Shown piece by piece: positions 53,153 through 62,110 of a stretch of 64,000 nt of DNA. The stretch covers positions 16,081-80,080 of the forward strand of contig JAFWSX010000017.1 of NCBI GenBank assembly GCA_017519185.1. The letters run 5' to 3'. Position 1 is the stretch's first letter. Each line of letters begins with the position of its first letter. The notes under the pieces were generated by a model. It was not told where the DNA came from. It did no database searches and saw only the letters and a list, made by a program, of their open reading frames with translations. This DNA is from Bacteroidales bacterium (GTDB taxonomy: Bacteria > Bacteroidota > Bacteroidia > Bacteroidales > UBA932). A program made the position numbers and the translations under genes.

Positions 53153-55689
53153 TGAGGTGTTGCCGGCTCATATTTGCTATACTTGCAGCAGCGCTCTTTT
53201 CCATAACGGCGCAGGCACGCCATATATCCATTAGGTTTTTCCAGTCCCCGGACAGTGTCAATGCAGTGTCGGAGGCGGTTGACAGCTCAGCCGCCAAGCC
53301 TGCTTATATTGTCGACAGCGTCTTCCAGGCCAAACTGGACGCACTCCTCGACAGCATCTACGCCGAGCAGAACTATCTGATGTCGGCCACTGACACCACT
53401 AAATACGTTCCCTGGCGCGATACGGTCGTCTACGTGCTCGATTCATCCCTGCTGGTAAGGCACGTCAGTGCCGTGGATACTGCCGCGTTCGCAGAAACGC
53501 CGGAAGATTCCACCGCGACGGTGCCTGAAATACTTCCTCAGGAGGACACCACCGGTTTTACCGAAGAAGACATCAGGATGGCGATGGTTATGGATACCGT
53601 GTCGACCAAACTGCTGAGGGATTCGCTGGACTTGCTCTACAATAGATACTGGAAGGTGGTGGATACCCTTTCGATGCCTTTGATGGATTCCCTGATGACG
53701 GCCTATTCCGAAGCGCTCGGCACGAACCTTCCGGACGCAAAGGACATAAAGAGAGCCATAAAGAAGAACAAGCAGGACTATCGCGACAGCGTCGTCAGGA
53801 ACACGCCCCGAATCCTTGAAACCTTCGTGGTTCCGGATTCCCTGTACTACAAGCAGATATTGCTGTGGACACACAGCCCTTACAACAATGACATAACTTT
53901 GCAGGAAAGGGACACTTCCTGCAACTACAACTTCTTCGACAATCCGGCCTTCAAGGATGACGCCGACGCCATCTATCTCGGAGTTCCCGGTTCCGCCCTG
54001 CAGAGGACGAACTTCTTCAAGCGGAAAACGCTCAAGGAGGCGTCATTTATGGATCCGTATCTGGTGTATACCTACACGCCGGAGACTTTGCCCATGTATA
54101 ACACCAAGAGTCCTTTCACGGAACTCGCATACTGGGGCAATCCTTTCAGCAGCAAGCAGAAGGAGGAGTCGAGCATCAATCTGCTTTCTTCCCAGAACAT
54201 AACGCCTGAGCTTAACCTCACGCTCGGCTACAGGCAGTTCGGCGGTACCGGTGACCTGACGGGCGGCGCAAGCAACACCAGGACTTCCGAAATAGGGCTG
54301 GACTACATCGGGAAGAAATATGAGATGAACGCCGCATATCTGGCCACCAGGGTCAAGAACAGCGAAAACGGCGGAGTGTCCGACACATACTGGGTGACCG
54401 ACACCCTCATCGACAACAAGGCCATCCCCGTCAATCTGCAGAAGGCAAACAACCTTATCAAGAGAAGGACCGTCTTCATCACCCAGAGTCTCTCCATCCC
54501 TATGAATTTCTTCCGGAAGGATGCTGATGAGCTGTCTTTGGGAGAAGGAACGGCGGCATACATAGGACACAGTCTCGAGTTTTCGAAATATTCCAAGGTA
54601 TATACCGATGCCATCGCCGAATCGGACGATGTAGGACGGAATTTCTACTTCGACCAGTTCAACATACACCAGACAGCAAGCTACGATTCTATCAGTGTCA
54701 TGAATGTCGACAACCGGTTCTTCCTGACCCTGCAGCCGTTCTCAAATGATGCCATACTGTCAAAAGTCACTGCAGGAGCAGGCTATCAGTTCTTGAGCTA
54801 TTATGGCTTCCAGCCCGAATCCTATGTCACCGGCAACAAGAACAAGAGCTACCACAACACGTATTTCTACGGTGAGGCGCAGGGAATGCTGAAGCGGTAT
54901 ATAAACTGGGATGCATTCGGAAAGATTTATACCTCCGGCTATTATCTCGGAGATCTTGAGCTGGCGGCCAACCTGGCACTCTCGGTGTATCCCATTCCGA
55001 AGGGAATACATCTCAAGCTGCACGCTGAGACCACGCTGCAGCAGCCGGGCTATTTCGAGCAGACACTGTTCTACAACCACCATCAGTGGGACAACGATTT
55101 CAAGAAGACATCCAGGACCAAGTTCGAGGGTTCCCTTGAAATCCCCAGGACGCAGACCAGGCTTTCAGCCGGATATGCCCTGATTGACAATATGATTTAT
55201 TATGATGAAACATCCACGGTAAGGCAGTTCGGCGGTCCTGTCCATACCCTGGCTGTCTCTCTCGATCAGAACCTGCGGCTCTGGGCCTTTCATTTTGACC
55301 ACAAGGTGGTATACCAGATGACTTCGAACGACGAAGTCCTGCCTCTCCCGAAATTGACGGCCAATCTCAGGTATTACGTGCAGTTCCCCATTGTGAGGAA
55401 TGTCCTTGACGTCCAGATTGGCGCGAATGCCATTTTCTATACCAAGTATTTCATCCAGAGTTACAGCCCGGATCTGGGCGTGTTCTACAATCAGCGCACC
55501 TACGAATGGGGCGACAACCCCTATCTTGACCTCTTCGTAAATGCGCAGTGGAAGTCTGCAAGTATTTTCGTCAAGTATACCAATGCTTTCAGCGGATGGC
55601 CCGAAAGAGGGTATTTCAGTGCAGCAAACTATATCCGTCCTGCGACGGCGCTCAAATTCGGCATAACCTGGCCGTTCTATGTAAAATAG
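53152..55689 (+). CDS. Putative outer-membrane porin (Porin_10-like)
   Basis: An 845-residue protein with signal peptide (LIFAILAAALFSITAQA). The N-terminal 250 residues are acidic and soluble-looking, with repeated DTT/DSL motifs. From about residue 310 there are alternating strands rich in Tyr and Phe, with NITPELNLTLGYRQFGG, and it ends in an aromatic strand FGITWPFYVK. This matches the Bacteroidetes 'putative porin' family (PF14121 type). ATG at 53152 shares one base with the preceding stop. It is likely a large beta-barrel; the solute is unknown. Linkage to a transglycosylase and cell-wall sugar kinase suggests a role in envelope homeostasis or nutrient import. Confidence 0.8.
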   Translation: MRCCRLIFAILAAALFSITAQARHISIRFFQSPDSVNAVSEAVDSSAAKPAYIVDSVFQAKLDALLDSIYAEQNYLMSATDTTKYVPWRDTVVYVLDSSLLVRHVSAVDTAAFAETPEDSTATVPEILPQEDTTGFTEEDIRMAMVMDTVSTKLLRDSLDLLYNRYWKVVDTLSMPLMDSLMTAYSEALGTNLPDAKDIKRAIKKNKQDYRDSVVRNTPRILETFVVPDSLYYKQILLWTHSPYNNDITLQERDTSCNYNFFDNPAFKDDADAIYLGVPGSALQRTNFFKRKTLKEASFMDPYLVYTYTPETLPMYNTKSPFTELAYWGNPFSSKQKEESSINLLSSQNITPELNLTLGYRQFGGTGDLTGGASNTRTSEIGLDYIGKKYEMNAAYLATRVKNSENGGVSDTYWVTDTLIDNKAIPVNLQKANNLIKRRTVFITQSLSIPMNFFRKDADELSLGEGTAAYIGHSLEFSKYSKVYTDAIAESDDVGRNFYFDQFNIHQTASYDSISVMNVDNRFFLTLQPFSNDAILSKVTAGAGYQFLSYYGFQPESYVTGNKNKSYHNTYFYGEAQGMLKRYINWDAFGKIYTSGYYLGDLELAANLALSVYPIPKGIHLKLHAETTLQQPGYFEQTLFYNHHQWDNDFKKTSRTKFEGSLEIPRTQTRLSAGYALIDNMIYYDETSTVRQFGGPVHTLAVSLDQNLRLWAFHFDHKVVYQMTSNDEVLPLPKLTANLRYYVQFPIVRNVLDVQIGANAIFYTKYFIQSYSPDLGVFYNQRTYEWGDNPYLDLFVNAQWKSASIFVKYTNAFSGWPERGYFSAANYIRPATALKFGITWPFYVK

Positions 55690-56712
55690 ATGGGTTTCTT
55701 CAAGTCATCGCTAAGATTCGTTGTCGCGGTCATATTGCTTGCTGTGATATACGTCCTCCTGCAGCTGCGCCATAAGGAGCAGGATGCTCCCGGAATGGCC
55801 GACAGGCCCGATGACGAAGTAAGATGCTGCATTGCGATAACGAGCAGCATATCCTCGCTCAGCAGCAGGGACGTGGGCTTCAGCTATGAACTGCTGAACT
55901 ACTATGCCGACGACAACGCCAAGGACATCTCGTTCGCGAGGTTCCGCGATACCTCGGTGTGGGACAGTCTTGCGCGCGGTGACATAGATCTGATAGTCTT
56001 CGATTACGACGATGATTCCACATCGGTGAAGGAACACGGGGAAGATGTCCTTCTGACGGTGCCTCTCAGGGGGCAGATATGTGCAGCTGTAGGGCGTGAC
56101 AACGCTCCGCTGCTCAACTCCTTCAATTTCTGGCTCAATACTTTCAAGTCTTCAAGGACATATTCGCTGATGTCCCAGCGCTTTTTCCGTTCCTATCAGG
56201 TAGAGTCCATCGCTGGCAGGAACTCCGGTTCGCTGTCTCCCTATGACGACATCATAAAGCGTTACAGCAACTTCTCCGGCCTGGACTGGGTACTGGTTTC
56301 GGCCCTTGCCTACCAGGAATCCAGATATTATATGGGAACACAGTCTGGGACGGCCCACGGACTGATGCAGATAAAGCCGTCGACCGCCAGCCACTACGGA
56401 GTGAGCGACGTCTATGACCCGGAGCTGAACATCAAGGCCGGAACGCTCCATCTGCAATATCTGATGAGGCTTTACCGCGATGAAGGGATGGACTCCCTCA
56501 ATGTGATAAAGTTCGCCCTGGCGGCATATAATGCCGGAGAGGGCAGGATAGAGCAATGCAGGGACCACGCTGCTGAAGCGGGATACAACCGCAATGACTG
56601 GGACCAGGTCGCCCTGTCCTTGTCGAGCCATCCGACCTTCGTGGGTGAGCAGACCATAAATTACGTGGATGACATTCTGTACAGATATCAGCAATATAAG
56701 GAGTTACTGTGA
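55690..56712 (+). CDS. MltF-like lytic transglycosylase
   Basis: A 340-residue protein anchored by an N-terminal helix (VVAVILLAVIYVLL). Residues about 45-160 look like a solute-binding (MltF N-terminal) domain. The SLT goose-lysozyme-like domain (about 185-335) has the catalytic Glu in LAYQESRYY (about 212), GLMQIKPSTASHYG (about 225-238) and FALAAYNAGEGRI (about 277-289). It cleaves the MurNAc-GlcNAc bond to give 1,6-anhydroMurNAc ends. It starts directly after the porin stop and overlaps the permease gene by one base. Linkage to the AmgK and MurU homologues supports a recycling function for its products. Confidence 0.9.
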   Translation: MGFFKSSLRFVVAVILLAVIYVLLQLRHKEQDAPGMADRPDDEVRCCIAITSSISSLSSRDVGFSYELLNYYADDNAKDISFARFRDTSVWDSLARGDIDLIVFDYDDDSTSVKEHGEDVLLTVPLRGQICAAVGRDNAPLLNSFNFWLNTFKSSRTYSLMSQRFFRSYQVESIAGRNSGSLSPYDDIIKRYSNFSGLDWVLVSALAYQESRYYMGTQSGTAHGLMQIKPSTASHYGVSDVYDPELNIKAGTLHLQYLMRLYRDEGMDSLNVIKFALAAYNAGEGRIEQCRDHAAEAGYNRNDWDQVALSLSSHPTFVGEQTINYVDDILYRYQQYKELL

Positions 56713-57956
56713 TGAATGTCTATAAGTTCATAGCGTCCGGCATCAGGAACAAAGCCGAGGGAGGTGAGAAAATCAGCTCGATGAGCACCCGCATCGGCCT
56801 CATTTCCGTGGCAGTGAGCATATTTGTCATCATAGTGGCGATATGTGTGGTTAGAGGCTTCCGCAGCGAGATACGTTTCAAGACCTCCGGTTTTATGGGA
56901 GACCTGGCTCTGGTAGTGCCCGGGCAGACTCCTATGAACGAAGTATACCCCTTCAGCGACAGCATCTCGGTCCTGGACGGCATTCTCGCCAGGAAATATG
57001 TGCAGAACATCCAGCGGGTGACCTATGCATCCGGCCTTGTCAGGGAAGGTGATGAACTGCTCGGCAGTTATTTCAAAGGGGTTGACAGCCTATACAACTT
57101 CAGTTTTTTTGACGCTTGTCTAGATGAAGGAACTCTTCCGGACTACAGCACGGTTCTGCCTTCCAACGAGATCCTGGTTTCCAGGCGCATTGCAGACAAG
57201 ATGGGCTATGAAGTCGGCAGTTCCGTGCCTGCCTTTTTCATCAAGGACAAGGTGAACTTCAGGACGTTCAAGATATGCGGAATCTACGACGCCCAGCTTG
57301 AAGAACTCGACAATGCGATGATTGTCGCTGACATCCGGCATTGCCAGGCGGTCAACGGATGGAATCCCGATGAGGTTTCGACGATGGAGATCGTGCTCGA
57401 CAAGAGGGCAAACATCGACCTTTGCTATTCGGAGCTTGAAGAATATGTGTTCTCCAATCTGACGGAGGACGACCCTTCGGTATTCCTGATGAGTGTGAAG
57501 CGTATTTTTTCAAACCTGTTCGACTGGCTGAACCTGCTGGACTACAACGTGGTGACAATACTGATACTGATGATGGCCGTGGCAGGGTTCAATATGATTT
57601 CGACTCTGCTCATCATCCTTTTCGAAAACATATCGTCGATCGGACTGCTGAAGGCTCTTGGAATGACTACTTCTTCCGTGTCGAAAGTGTTCCGCAACGT
57701 GGCGCTCAACATAGTGGGCAAGGGGCTTGTCTGGGGCAATATCGCCGCCCTGGCCGTCTGCCTGCTGCAGAAATGTTTCCGTATAATCAAACTGGATCCC
57801 GTCAGCTATTTCGTGTCATATGTGCCGATTGAGATTGATATCTGGCTTATCCTGCTGATTGATGCTGTTTCAGTGGCTGTGATAATGCTGATACTTATGC
57901 TGACTTCGGCTTTCATAGCGAAAGTCGATCCGGCCAAAACTCTCAGGATGGAATGA
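56712..57956 (+). CDS. FtsX/LolC-E-type ABC transporter permease
   Basis: A 414-residue membrane protein with the FtsX-fold layout: an N-terminal helix (about 28-50), a large periplasmic MacB_PCD-like domain (about 50-270), and three C-terminal helices (about 280-305, 325-350, 375-400). It begins NVYKFIASGIRNK and ends AKVDPAKTLR, typical of LolC/LolE-like permeases in Bacteroidota. The family extracts lipoproteins or acts as a mechanotransmission part; no ATPase gene is adjacent. It overlaps the genes on both sides by 1 and 4 bases. Confidence 0.85.
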   Translation: MNVYKFIASGIRNKAEGGEKISSMSTRIGLISVAVSIFVIIVAICVVRGFRSEIRFKTSGFMGDLALVVPGQTPMNEVYPFSDSISVLDGILARKYVQNIQRVTYASGLVREGDELLGSYFKGVDSLYNFSFFDACLDEGTLPDYSTVLPSNEILVSRRIADKMGYEVGSSVPAFFIKDKVNFRTFKICGIYDAQLEELDNAMIVADIRHCQAVNGWNPDEVSTMEIVLDKRANIDLCYSELEEYVFSNLTEDDPSVFLMSVKRIFSNLFDWLNLLDYNVVTILILMMAVAGFNMISTLLIILFENISSIGLLKALGMTTSSVSKVFRNVALNIVGKGLVWGNIAALAVCLLQKCFRIIKLDPVSYFVSYVPIEIDIWLILLIDAVSVAVIMLILMLTSAFIAKVDPAKTLRME

Positions 57957-59410
57957 TGAAGGACAAGGAACAAATGATATCTGAGCTGAAGGATGCCTAC
58001 AGCAGGCACTTCGGCTGTGCTCCGGAGGCGGCTGCAAGAGTCAGCGCAGGGGGCAGTAACCGCAAGTATGTCCGCTTCAGTTCTCCTGCCGGAAGCGCGG
58101 TGGCCACCATAGGTACGGTGAAGGCTGAGAACAGGGCCTTTCTCTATATGTCGCGCCATCTCGCTGCCCAGGGTATCAACGTGCCAGCAATCATCTATGC
58201 CTCGCGCGACGGGATGTGCTATCTCCAGCAGGACCTGGGCGACACTTCGCTCGCCGGCGTTCTGGCCGCAGAAAGTGCTTCTGGCCGCTATAATGCTGCA
58301 GCGAGGGCTTTGCTGGCCGATGTGGTCGGTACGCTGCCTGACATTCAGTTCAAGGGTGCCCGCGATATGGACTGGAGTGTCTGCTATCCTTCCGAGTGTT
58401 TCGACCGCAGGAATGTGGAGTGGGACCTTTCATATTTCAAATATTGCTTCCTTAAACTCACGCAGTTCGAGATCGACGAGCAGGCTCTGCAGGATGACTT
58501 CGACGCTCTTGCTGACAGGCTGCTAGGCGTGCCGTGCGACTGCTTTATGTACCGCGACTTCCAGAGTCGCAACGTGATGATCCACGATGGAACGCCGTTT
58601 TTCATAGACTATCAGGGCGCCCGTCGTGGCCCGGCTCATTATGACCTTGTCTCTTTCCTCTGGCAGGCAAGGATGCGCTATCCCGCCCGGCTGAAGGATG
58701 AACTGATAGAGGTCTATATGGATGCCCTTGAGGCCTACAAGGAAGTGGACAGGGATGCATTCCGTACGGAGTTGCAACATTTCGCGCTGTTCCGCACCCT
58801 CCAGGTTCTCGGAGCATACGGCTTCCGCGGCCTCCACGAGGGCAAGGGACATTTCCTGCAGAGCATTCCGGCCGCCATAATGAATTTGAAGGAGCTTGCC
58901 GGCGGTTTGAAGTGTGACTATCCGTACATCTACAGGATGGCCCGCGCGCTTGCTGCAGAGCCGTCGCTGATGAAGGTCCCTCAGATGGAGGAAGGTGTGC
59001 TGACCGTTGAGGTCTGCAGCTTTTCTTTCAAGAAAGGTTTTCCCAAGGATTTCAGCGGCAACGGAGGTGGCTATGTCTTCGACTGCCGCGGCCTGAACAA
59101 TCCAGGGAGGTACAGGCAATACGACCATTCTACCGGACTTGACGCCGATGTGATCGAGTTCATCGAGAATGACGGCGGTGCTGCCGAGTATCTGTCGCAC
59201 ATCTATCCAGTTGCCGACAAGCACGTGGCAAAATATATTGAGCGTGGTTTCAACCACCTTATGTTTTCTTTCGGCTGCACAGGAGGACAGCATCGTTCCG
59301 TCTACTGTGCACACGCTCTGGCAGGGCATCTGGCAGATATGTTTCCCGAAATCAAGGTGGTTGAGAGGCATCTGAGGCTTCCCGGCCGCTCGGAGGGCAC
59401 AGTGCGATGA
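57953..59410 (+). CDS. AmgK-like amino-sugar kinase fused to a RapZ C-terminal-like domain
   Basis: A 485-residue fusion. Residues 1 to about 335 are an APH-fold kinase like AmgK (MurNAc/GlcNAc 1-kinase): GGSNRKYVRF (33-42), catalytic loop MYRDFQSRNVMI (199-210) with Asp202 and Asn207, metal Asp219 in FFIDYQG, and GPAHYDLVSFLW. Residues about 350-478 resemble the RapZ C-terminal domain: FSFKKGFP, FDCRGLNNP, and GCTGGQHRSV (441-450). In E. coli that domain binds the GlmZ/GlmY RNAs and senses glucosamine-6-phosphate. I infer cytoplasmic phosphorylation of MurNAc or a related sugar, perhaps gated by an amino-sugar ligand. The start can be either of two ATG codons. The next gene is a MurU-type nucleotidyltransferase. 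Confidence 0.85.
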   Translation: MMKDKEQMISELKDAYSRHFGCAPEAAARVSAGGSNRKYVRFSSPAGSAVATIGTVKAENRAFLYMSRHLAAQGINVPAIIYASRDGMCYLQQDLGDTSLAGVLAAESASGRYNAAARALLADVVGTLPDIQFKGARDMDWSVCYPSECFDRRNVEWDLSYFKYCFLKLTQFEIDEQALQDDFDALADRLLGVPCDCFMYRDFQSRNVMIHDGTPFFIDYQGARRGPAHYDLVSFLWQARMRYPARLKDELIEVYMDALEAYKEVDRDAFRTELQHFALFRTLQVLGAYGFRGLHEGKGHFLQSIPAAIMNLKELAGGLKCDYPYIYRMARALAAEPSLMKVPQMEEGVLTVEVCSFSFKKGFPKDFSGNGGGYVFDCRGLNNPGRYRQYDHSTGLDADVIEFIENDGGAAEYLSHIYPVADKHVAKYIERGFNHLMFSFGCTGGQHRSVYCAHALAGHLADMFPEIKVVERHLRLPGRSEGTVR

Positions 59411-60126
59411 AGGCTTTCATCTTCGCTGCCGGTCTCGGCACTCGGCTGAGGCCCTTGACGCTCGACCGTCCGAAGGCGCTGGTGGAGGTGGCGGGGAAGA
59501 CTTTGCTGGAGCGGACTTTTGACACTCTAAAGGAGGCCGGCTTCACGGATTTCGTGGTCAACGTCCATCATTTTGCCGACCAGATAGTGGATTATCTGGC
59601 TGCCAACGGCAATTTCGGCTGCAATGTGGCTGTCAGCGACGAGCGTGAGATGCTGCTCGACACGGGCGGTGCCATCAAGGCGGCCAGGGACCTTCTGGGC
59701 GACGAGCCTTTCCTGGTGCACAATGTCGACATCATTTCGAATCTGGATGTCCGCAGTTTTGTGTCCGGCGGGCTGGACGGGGCTTTGGCCAGGCTGGTGG
59801 TAAGCGACCGGCAGTCAAGCCGCAAGCTGCTTTTCGATGCCGAGGATTGCCTTTGCGGATGGCACAACTACAAAACCGGGGAGACAAAGGGGCTTGCCGC
59901 TTCCGAGCCGGAGCTTGTGAGCAGGGCGCTGGCGTTCTCGGGAATTCATCTCATCAGCCCTGAGGTTTTCAGCCTGATGGAACGCTGGCCCGCAAAATTC
60001 TCCATTATCGATTTCTATCTTGCACAAAGCTACAGCCGCAGCATTCTCGCCGCAGTCCCGGAAAACTTCATTTTGAAGGATATGGGAACCCCCGAAGCCG
60101 TCGCCGCCTTCAAGGGACTGTTATAG
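59407..60126 (+). CDS. murU: MurU-like sugar-1-phosphate nucleotidyltransferase
   Basis: A 239-residue Rossmann-like nucleotidyltransferase: AAGLGTRLRPLT (residues 7-18) and DRPKALVEVAGKTLLER with the catalytic Lys, LLDTGGAIKAA (about 82), LVHNVDIISNLD with the metal Asp (about 105), and KDMGTPEA near the C-terminus. The length fits MurU (about 220-240) more than longer GlmU/GalU enzymes. In Pseudomonas MurU makes UDP-MurNAc from the AmgK product. It overlaps the AmgK-RapZ gene by four bases. It ends convergent with dsbD, with a 6-bp overlap. Alternative: a sugar-1-phosphate nucleotidyltransferase for another sugar. Confidence 0.82.
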   Translation: MKAFIFAAGLGTRLRPLTLDRPKALVEVAGKTLLERTFDTLKEAGFTDFVVNVHHFADQIVDYLAANGNFGCNVAVSDEREMLLDTGGAIKAARDLLGDEPFLVHNVDIISNLDVRSFVSGGLDGALARLVVSDRQSSRKLLFDAEDCLCGWHNYKTGETKGLAASEPELVSRALAFSGIHLISPEVFSLMERWPAKFSIIDFYLAQSYSRSILAAVPENFILKDMGTPEAVAAFKGLL

Positions 60127-62058
60127 TACGCTTTCCAGCCATTCGGCGAAGCGGGTGGCGGAGAGGTCGTAGCCGCGCTCGGTGAGCGGTGTGCCGTCGG
60201 AGTCCATCAGGACGTAGTAGGGCTGGGCATTGACGCCGAACTCGCTAAGAGCGTAGTGGGCGTTGATCTTGCCCAGAGTCTTGAGCACCTTGCCGGCGGG
60301 AGTTATCACCCAGTCGGCCTCATTCACAACCTTCTTGTCGTCGGTATAAAGGGCGCAGATGATGAAGTCGTTGCGCAGGTGGTCATAGACCCGCTCGTCA
60401 CTCCACACGCGGGCCTCCATCTCGCGGCAGTTCACGCAGCCGTGGCCGGTGAAGTCCAGGAAGATGGGCTTGCCGCTTTCAGCCGCAGCGGCCTTGGCTT
60501 CCTCCAGGTCGAAGTAGCCGTCAAGGTCGAGAGGCAGAGTGAGGAAATCGCTGTATTTGCGGACTCCGGCCTGATAGGTGCCACCGGAAGTTTCAGAGGC
60601 GGCAGGAGTATAGCGGTCCAGCACAAAATCCTGGGTCTGAAGCGGCGGAAGGTATCCCGAAAGGGCCTTGAGCGGAGCACCCCACATTCCAGGAATCATA
60701 TAGACCACGAAAGCGAAGTCGATGATGGCGAGGGCAAGCCTTCCCACCGATATGTACTTCAGCTCAGAGTCATATTTGAACTTCAGCTTGCCCAGCAGGT
60801 AGAAGCCGAGCAGGGTGAAGCATACGATCCAGATGGCAAGATAGACCTCGCGGTCGAGGAGACCCCAGTGATAGACCTGGTCGGCAACCGACAGGAACTT
60901 GAGGCCGAGGGCGATTTCAATGAAGCCCAGCACCACTTTCACCGAATTCAGCCAGCCGCCGCTCTTGGGCAGCTTCTGCATCAGGCTCGGGAAGAGAGCC
61001 AGCAGTGCGAACGGCAGTGCGAAAGCCAGCGAGAAGGCGAACATCGTGAGTATCGGAGTCCAGAACTCGCCGGAAGTAGACTTGATGAGGACGCTGCCCA
61101 CTATGGGACCGGTGCAGGAGAACGAAACTAGCACCAGGGTGAGGGCGAGGAAGAACACTCCTCCGAGCCCCTGCCTCTTTTCAGACGCAGCATCCGATTT
61201 GTTGACCAGCTTGCTCGGCAGAACGATCTCGAATGCTCCGAAGAATGATGCGGCGAACACCATGAACACGATGAAGAACAGGATGTTCGGCAGCCAGTGG
61301 GTGGCCAGCCAGTTGAAGATGTCGGCAGTGACGGCATCTCCGCCGACAAGCCTTGTGATGACTATGATAGCGGCAATCGGCACGGTGTACAGCGCCACAA
61401 TGAACAGGCCGTACATCAGTGCACGGAACTTTCCGCGAGCCTTGTTGTCAGAACCCTTGAGGAAGAACGAAACGGTCATCGGGACCATCGGGAACACGCA
61501 AGGAGTGAGCAGTGCCGCGAAGCCCCAGAGGATCGCCTCGATTATCAACGCCCAGAGCCCCCTGGGCGCCTGCGAGGAAAGAGGCGCAGCCTGGGAGGAA
61601 TAGGCAGCGTTGCCGCTGCCAAGGTCGATTTTGATCTGCTCGTCCTGAGGCGGTGAGCACGACGTGTCGTTGCACATCATCCATTCCAGGTCGATGGTAG
61701 CCTTTGCCGCCTTGCCATTGTAGGCCACCGGCTGCGTGAAGGTCACCACGCCGTCCCAGTAGCCTATCTCCATCTCGAAGATGTCGTCCTGATATCTCAC
61801 AGGCTCTTTGGAAACCTGCATCTCGCCTGCAAGCTCCGCTCCTTTGGGAAGGTTGAAAGTTATGACGGTAGGGTTGGGGCCACCTTCGTAATCCTCAAGG
61901 TCATAGATATGCCATCCCGAAGGAATGACAGCAGTGACCTCCACGTTGTAGAGGCCGTCCTGCACTTTTGAGGAGGTCGCACTCCAGGTGACGCTCTGGG
62001 CGGCGGCTGAAAGGCAGCCCAGGATCACAACGGAGAGAAATAGGATTATCTTTTTCAT
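60121..62058 (-). CDS. dsbD: Thiol:disulfide interchange protein DsbD family
   Basis: A 645-residue protein with a signal peptide (ILFLSVVILGCLSAAAQ). Residues about 20-140 are an N-terminal DsbD-alpha-like domain, with a possible Cys pair in MMCNDTSC. About eight helices follow (about 170-455), with the redox Cys in LTPCVFPMVPMT and FSCTGPIVG. A C-terminal thioredoxin-like domain has GHGCVNCREM (about 545). It passes electrons from cytoplasmic thioredoxin across the membrane to periplasmic proteins. Start at 62058 (MKKIILFL) rather than two codons upstream. It lies 52 bp after the GH3 stop. Confidence 0.92.
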   Translation of the reverse strand: MKKIILFLSVVILGCLSAAAQSVTWSATSSKVQDGLYNVEVTAVIPSGWHIYDLEDYEGGPNPTVITFNLPKGAELAGEMQVSKEPVRYQDDIFEMEIGYWDGVVTFTQPVAYNGKAAKATIDLEWMMCNDTSCSPPQDEQIKIDLGSGNAAYSSQAAPLSSQAPRGLWALIIEAILWGFAALLTPCVFPMVPMTVSFFLKGSDNKARGKFRALMYGLFIVALYTVPIAAIIVITRLVGGDAVTADIFNWLATHWLPNILFFIVFMVFAASFFGAFEIVLPSKLVNKSDAASEKRQGLGGVFFLALTLVLVSFSCTGPIVGSVLIKSTSGEFWTPILTMFAFSLAFALPFALLALFPSLMQKLPKSGGWLNSVKVVLGFIEIALGLKFLSVADQVYHWGLLDREVYLAIWIVCFTLLGFYLLGKLKFKYDSELKYISVGRLALAIIDFAFVVYMIPGMWGAPLKALSGYLPPLQTQDFVLDRYTPAASETSGGTYQAGVRKYSDFLTLPLDLDGYFDLEEAKAAAAESGKPIFLDFTGHGCVNCREMEARVWSDERVYDHLRNDFIICALYTDDKKVVNEADWVITPAGKVLKTLGKINAHYALSEFGVNAQPYYVLMDSDGTPLTERGYDLSATRFAEWLESVL

Positions 62059-62110
62059 TGTCACAAAGATGGCGGTTTTGCGGAAATTATCAAAAATCCA
62101 GCCAGACTCC

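Noticed and set aside
62064..62071. -7 element for dsbD
   Set aside because: CATCTTTG lacks the invariant first T and the gene may be read through from the GH3 gene.
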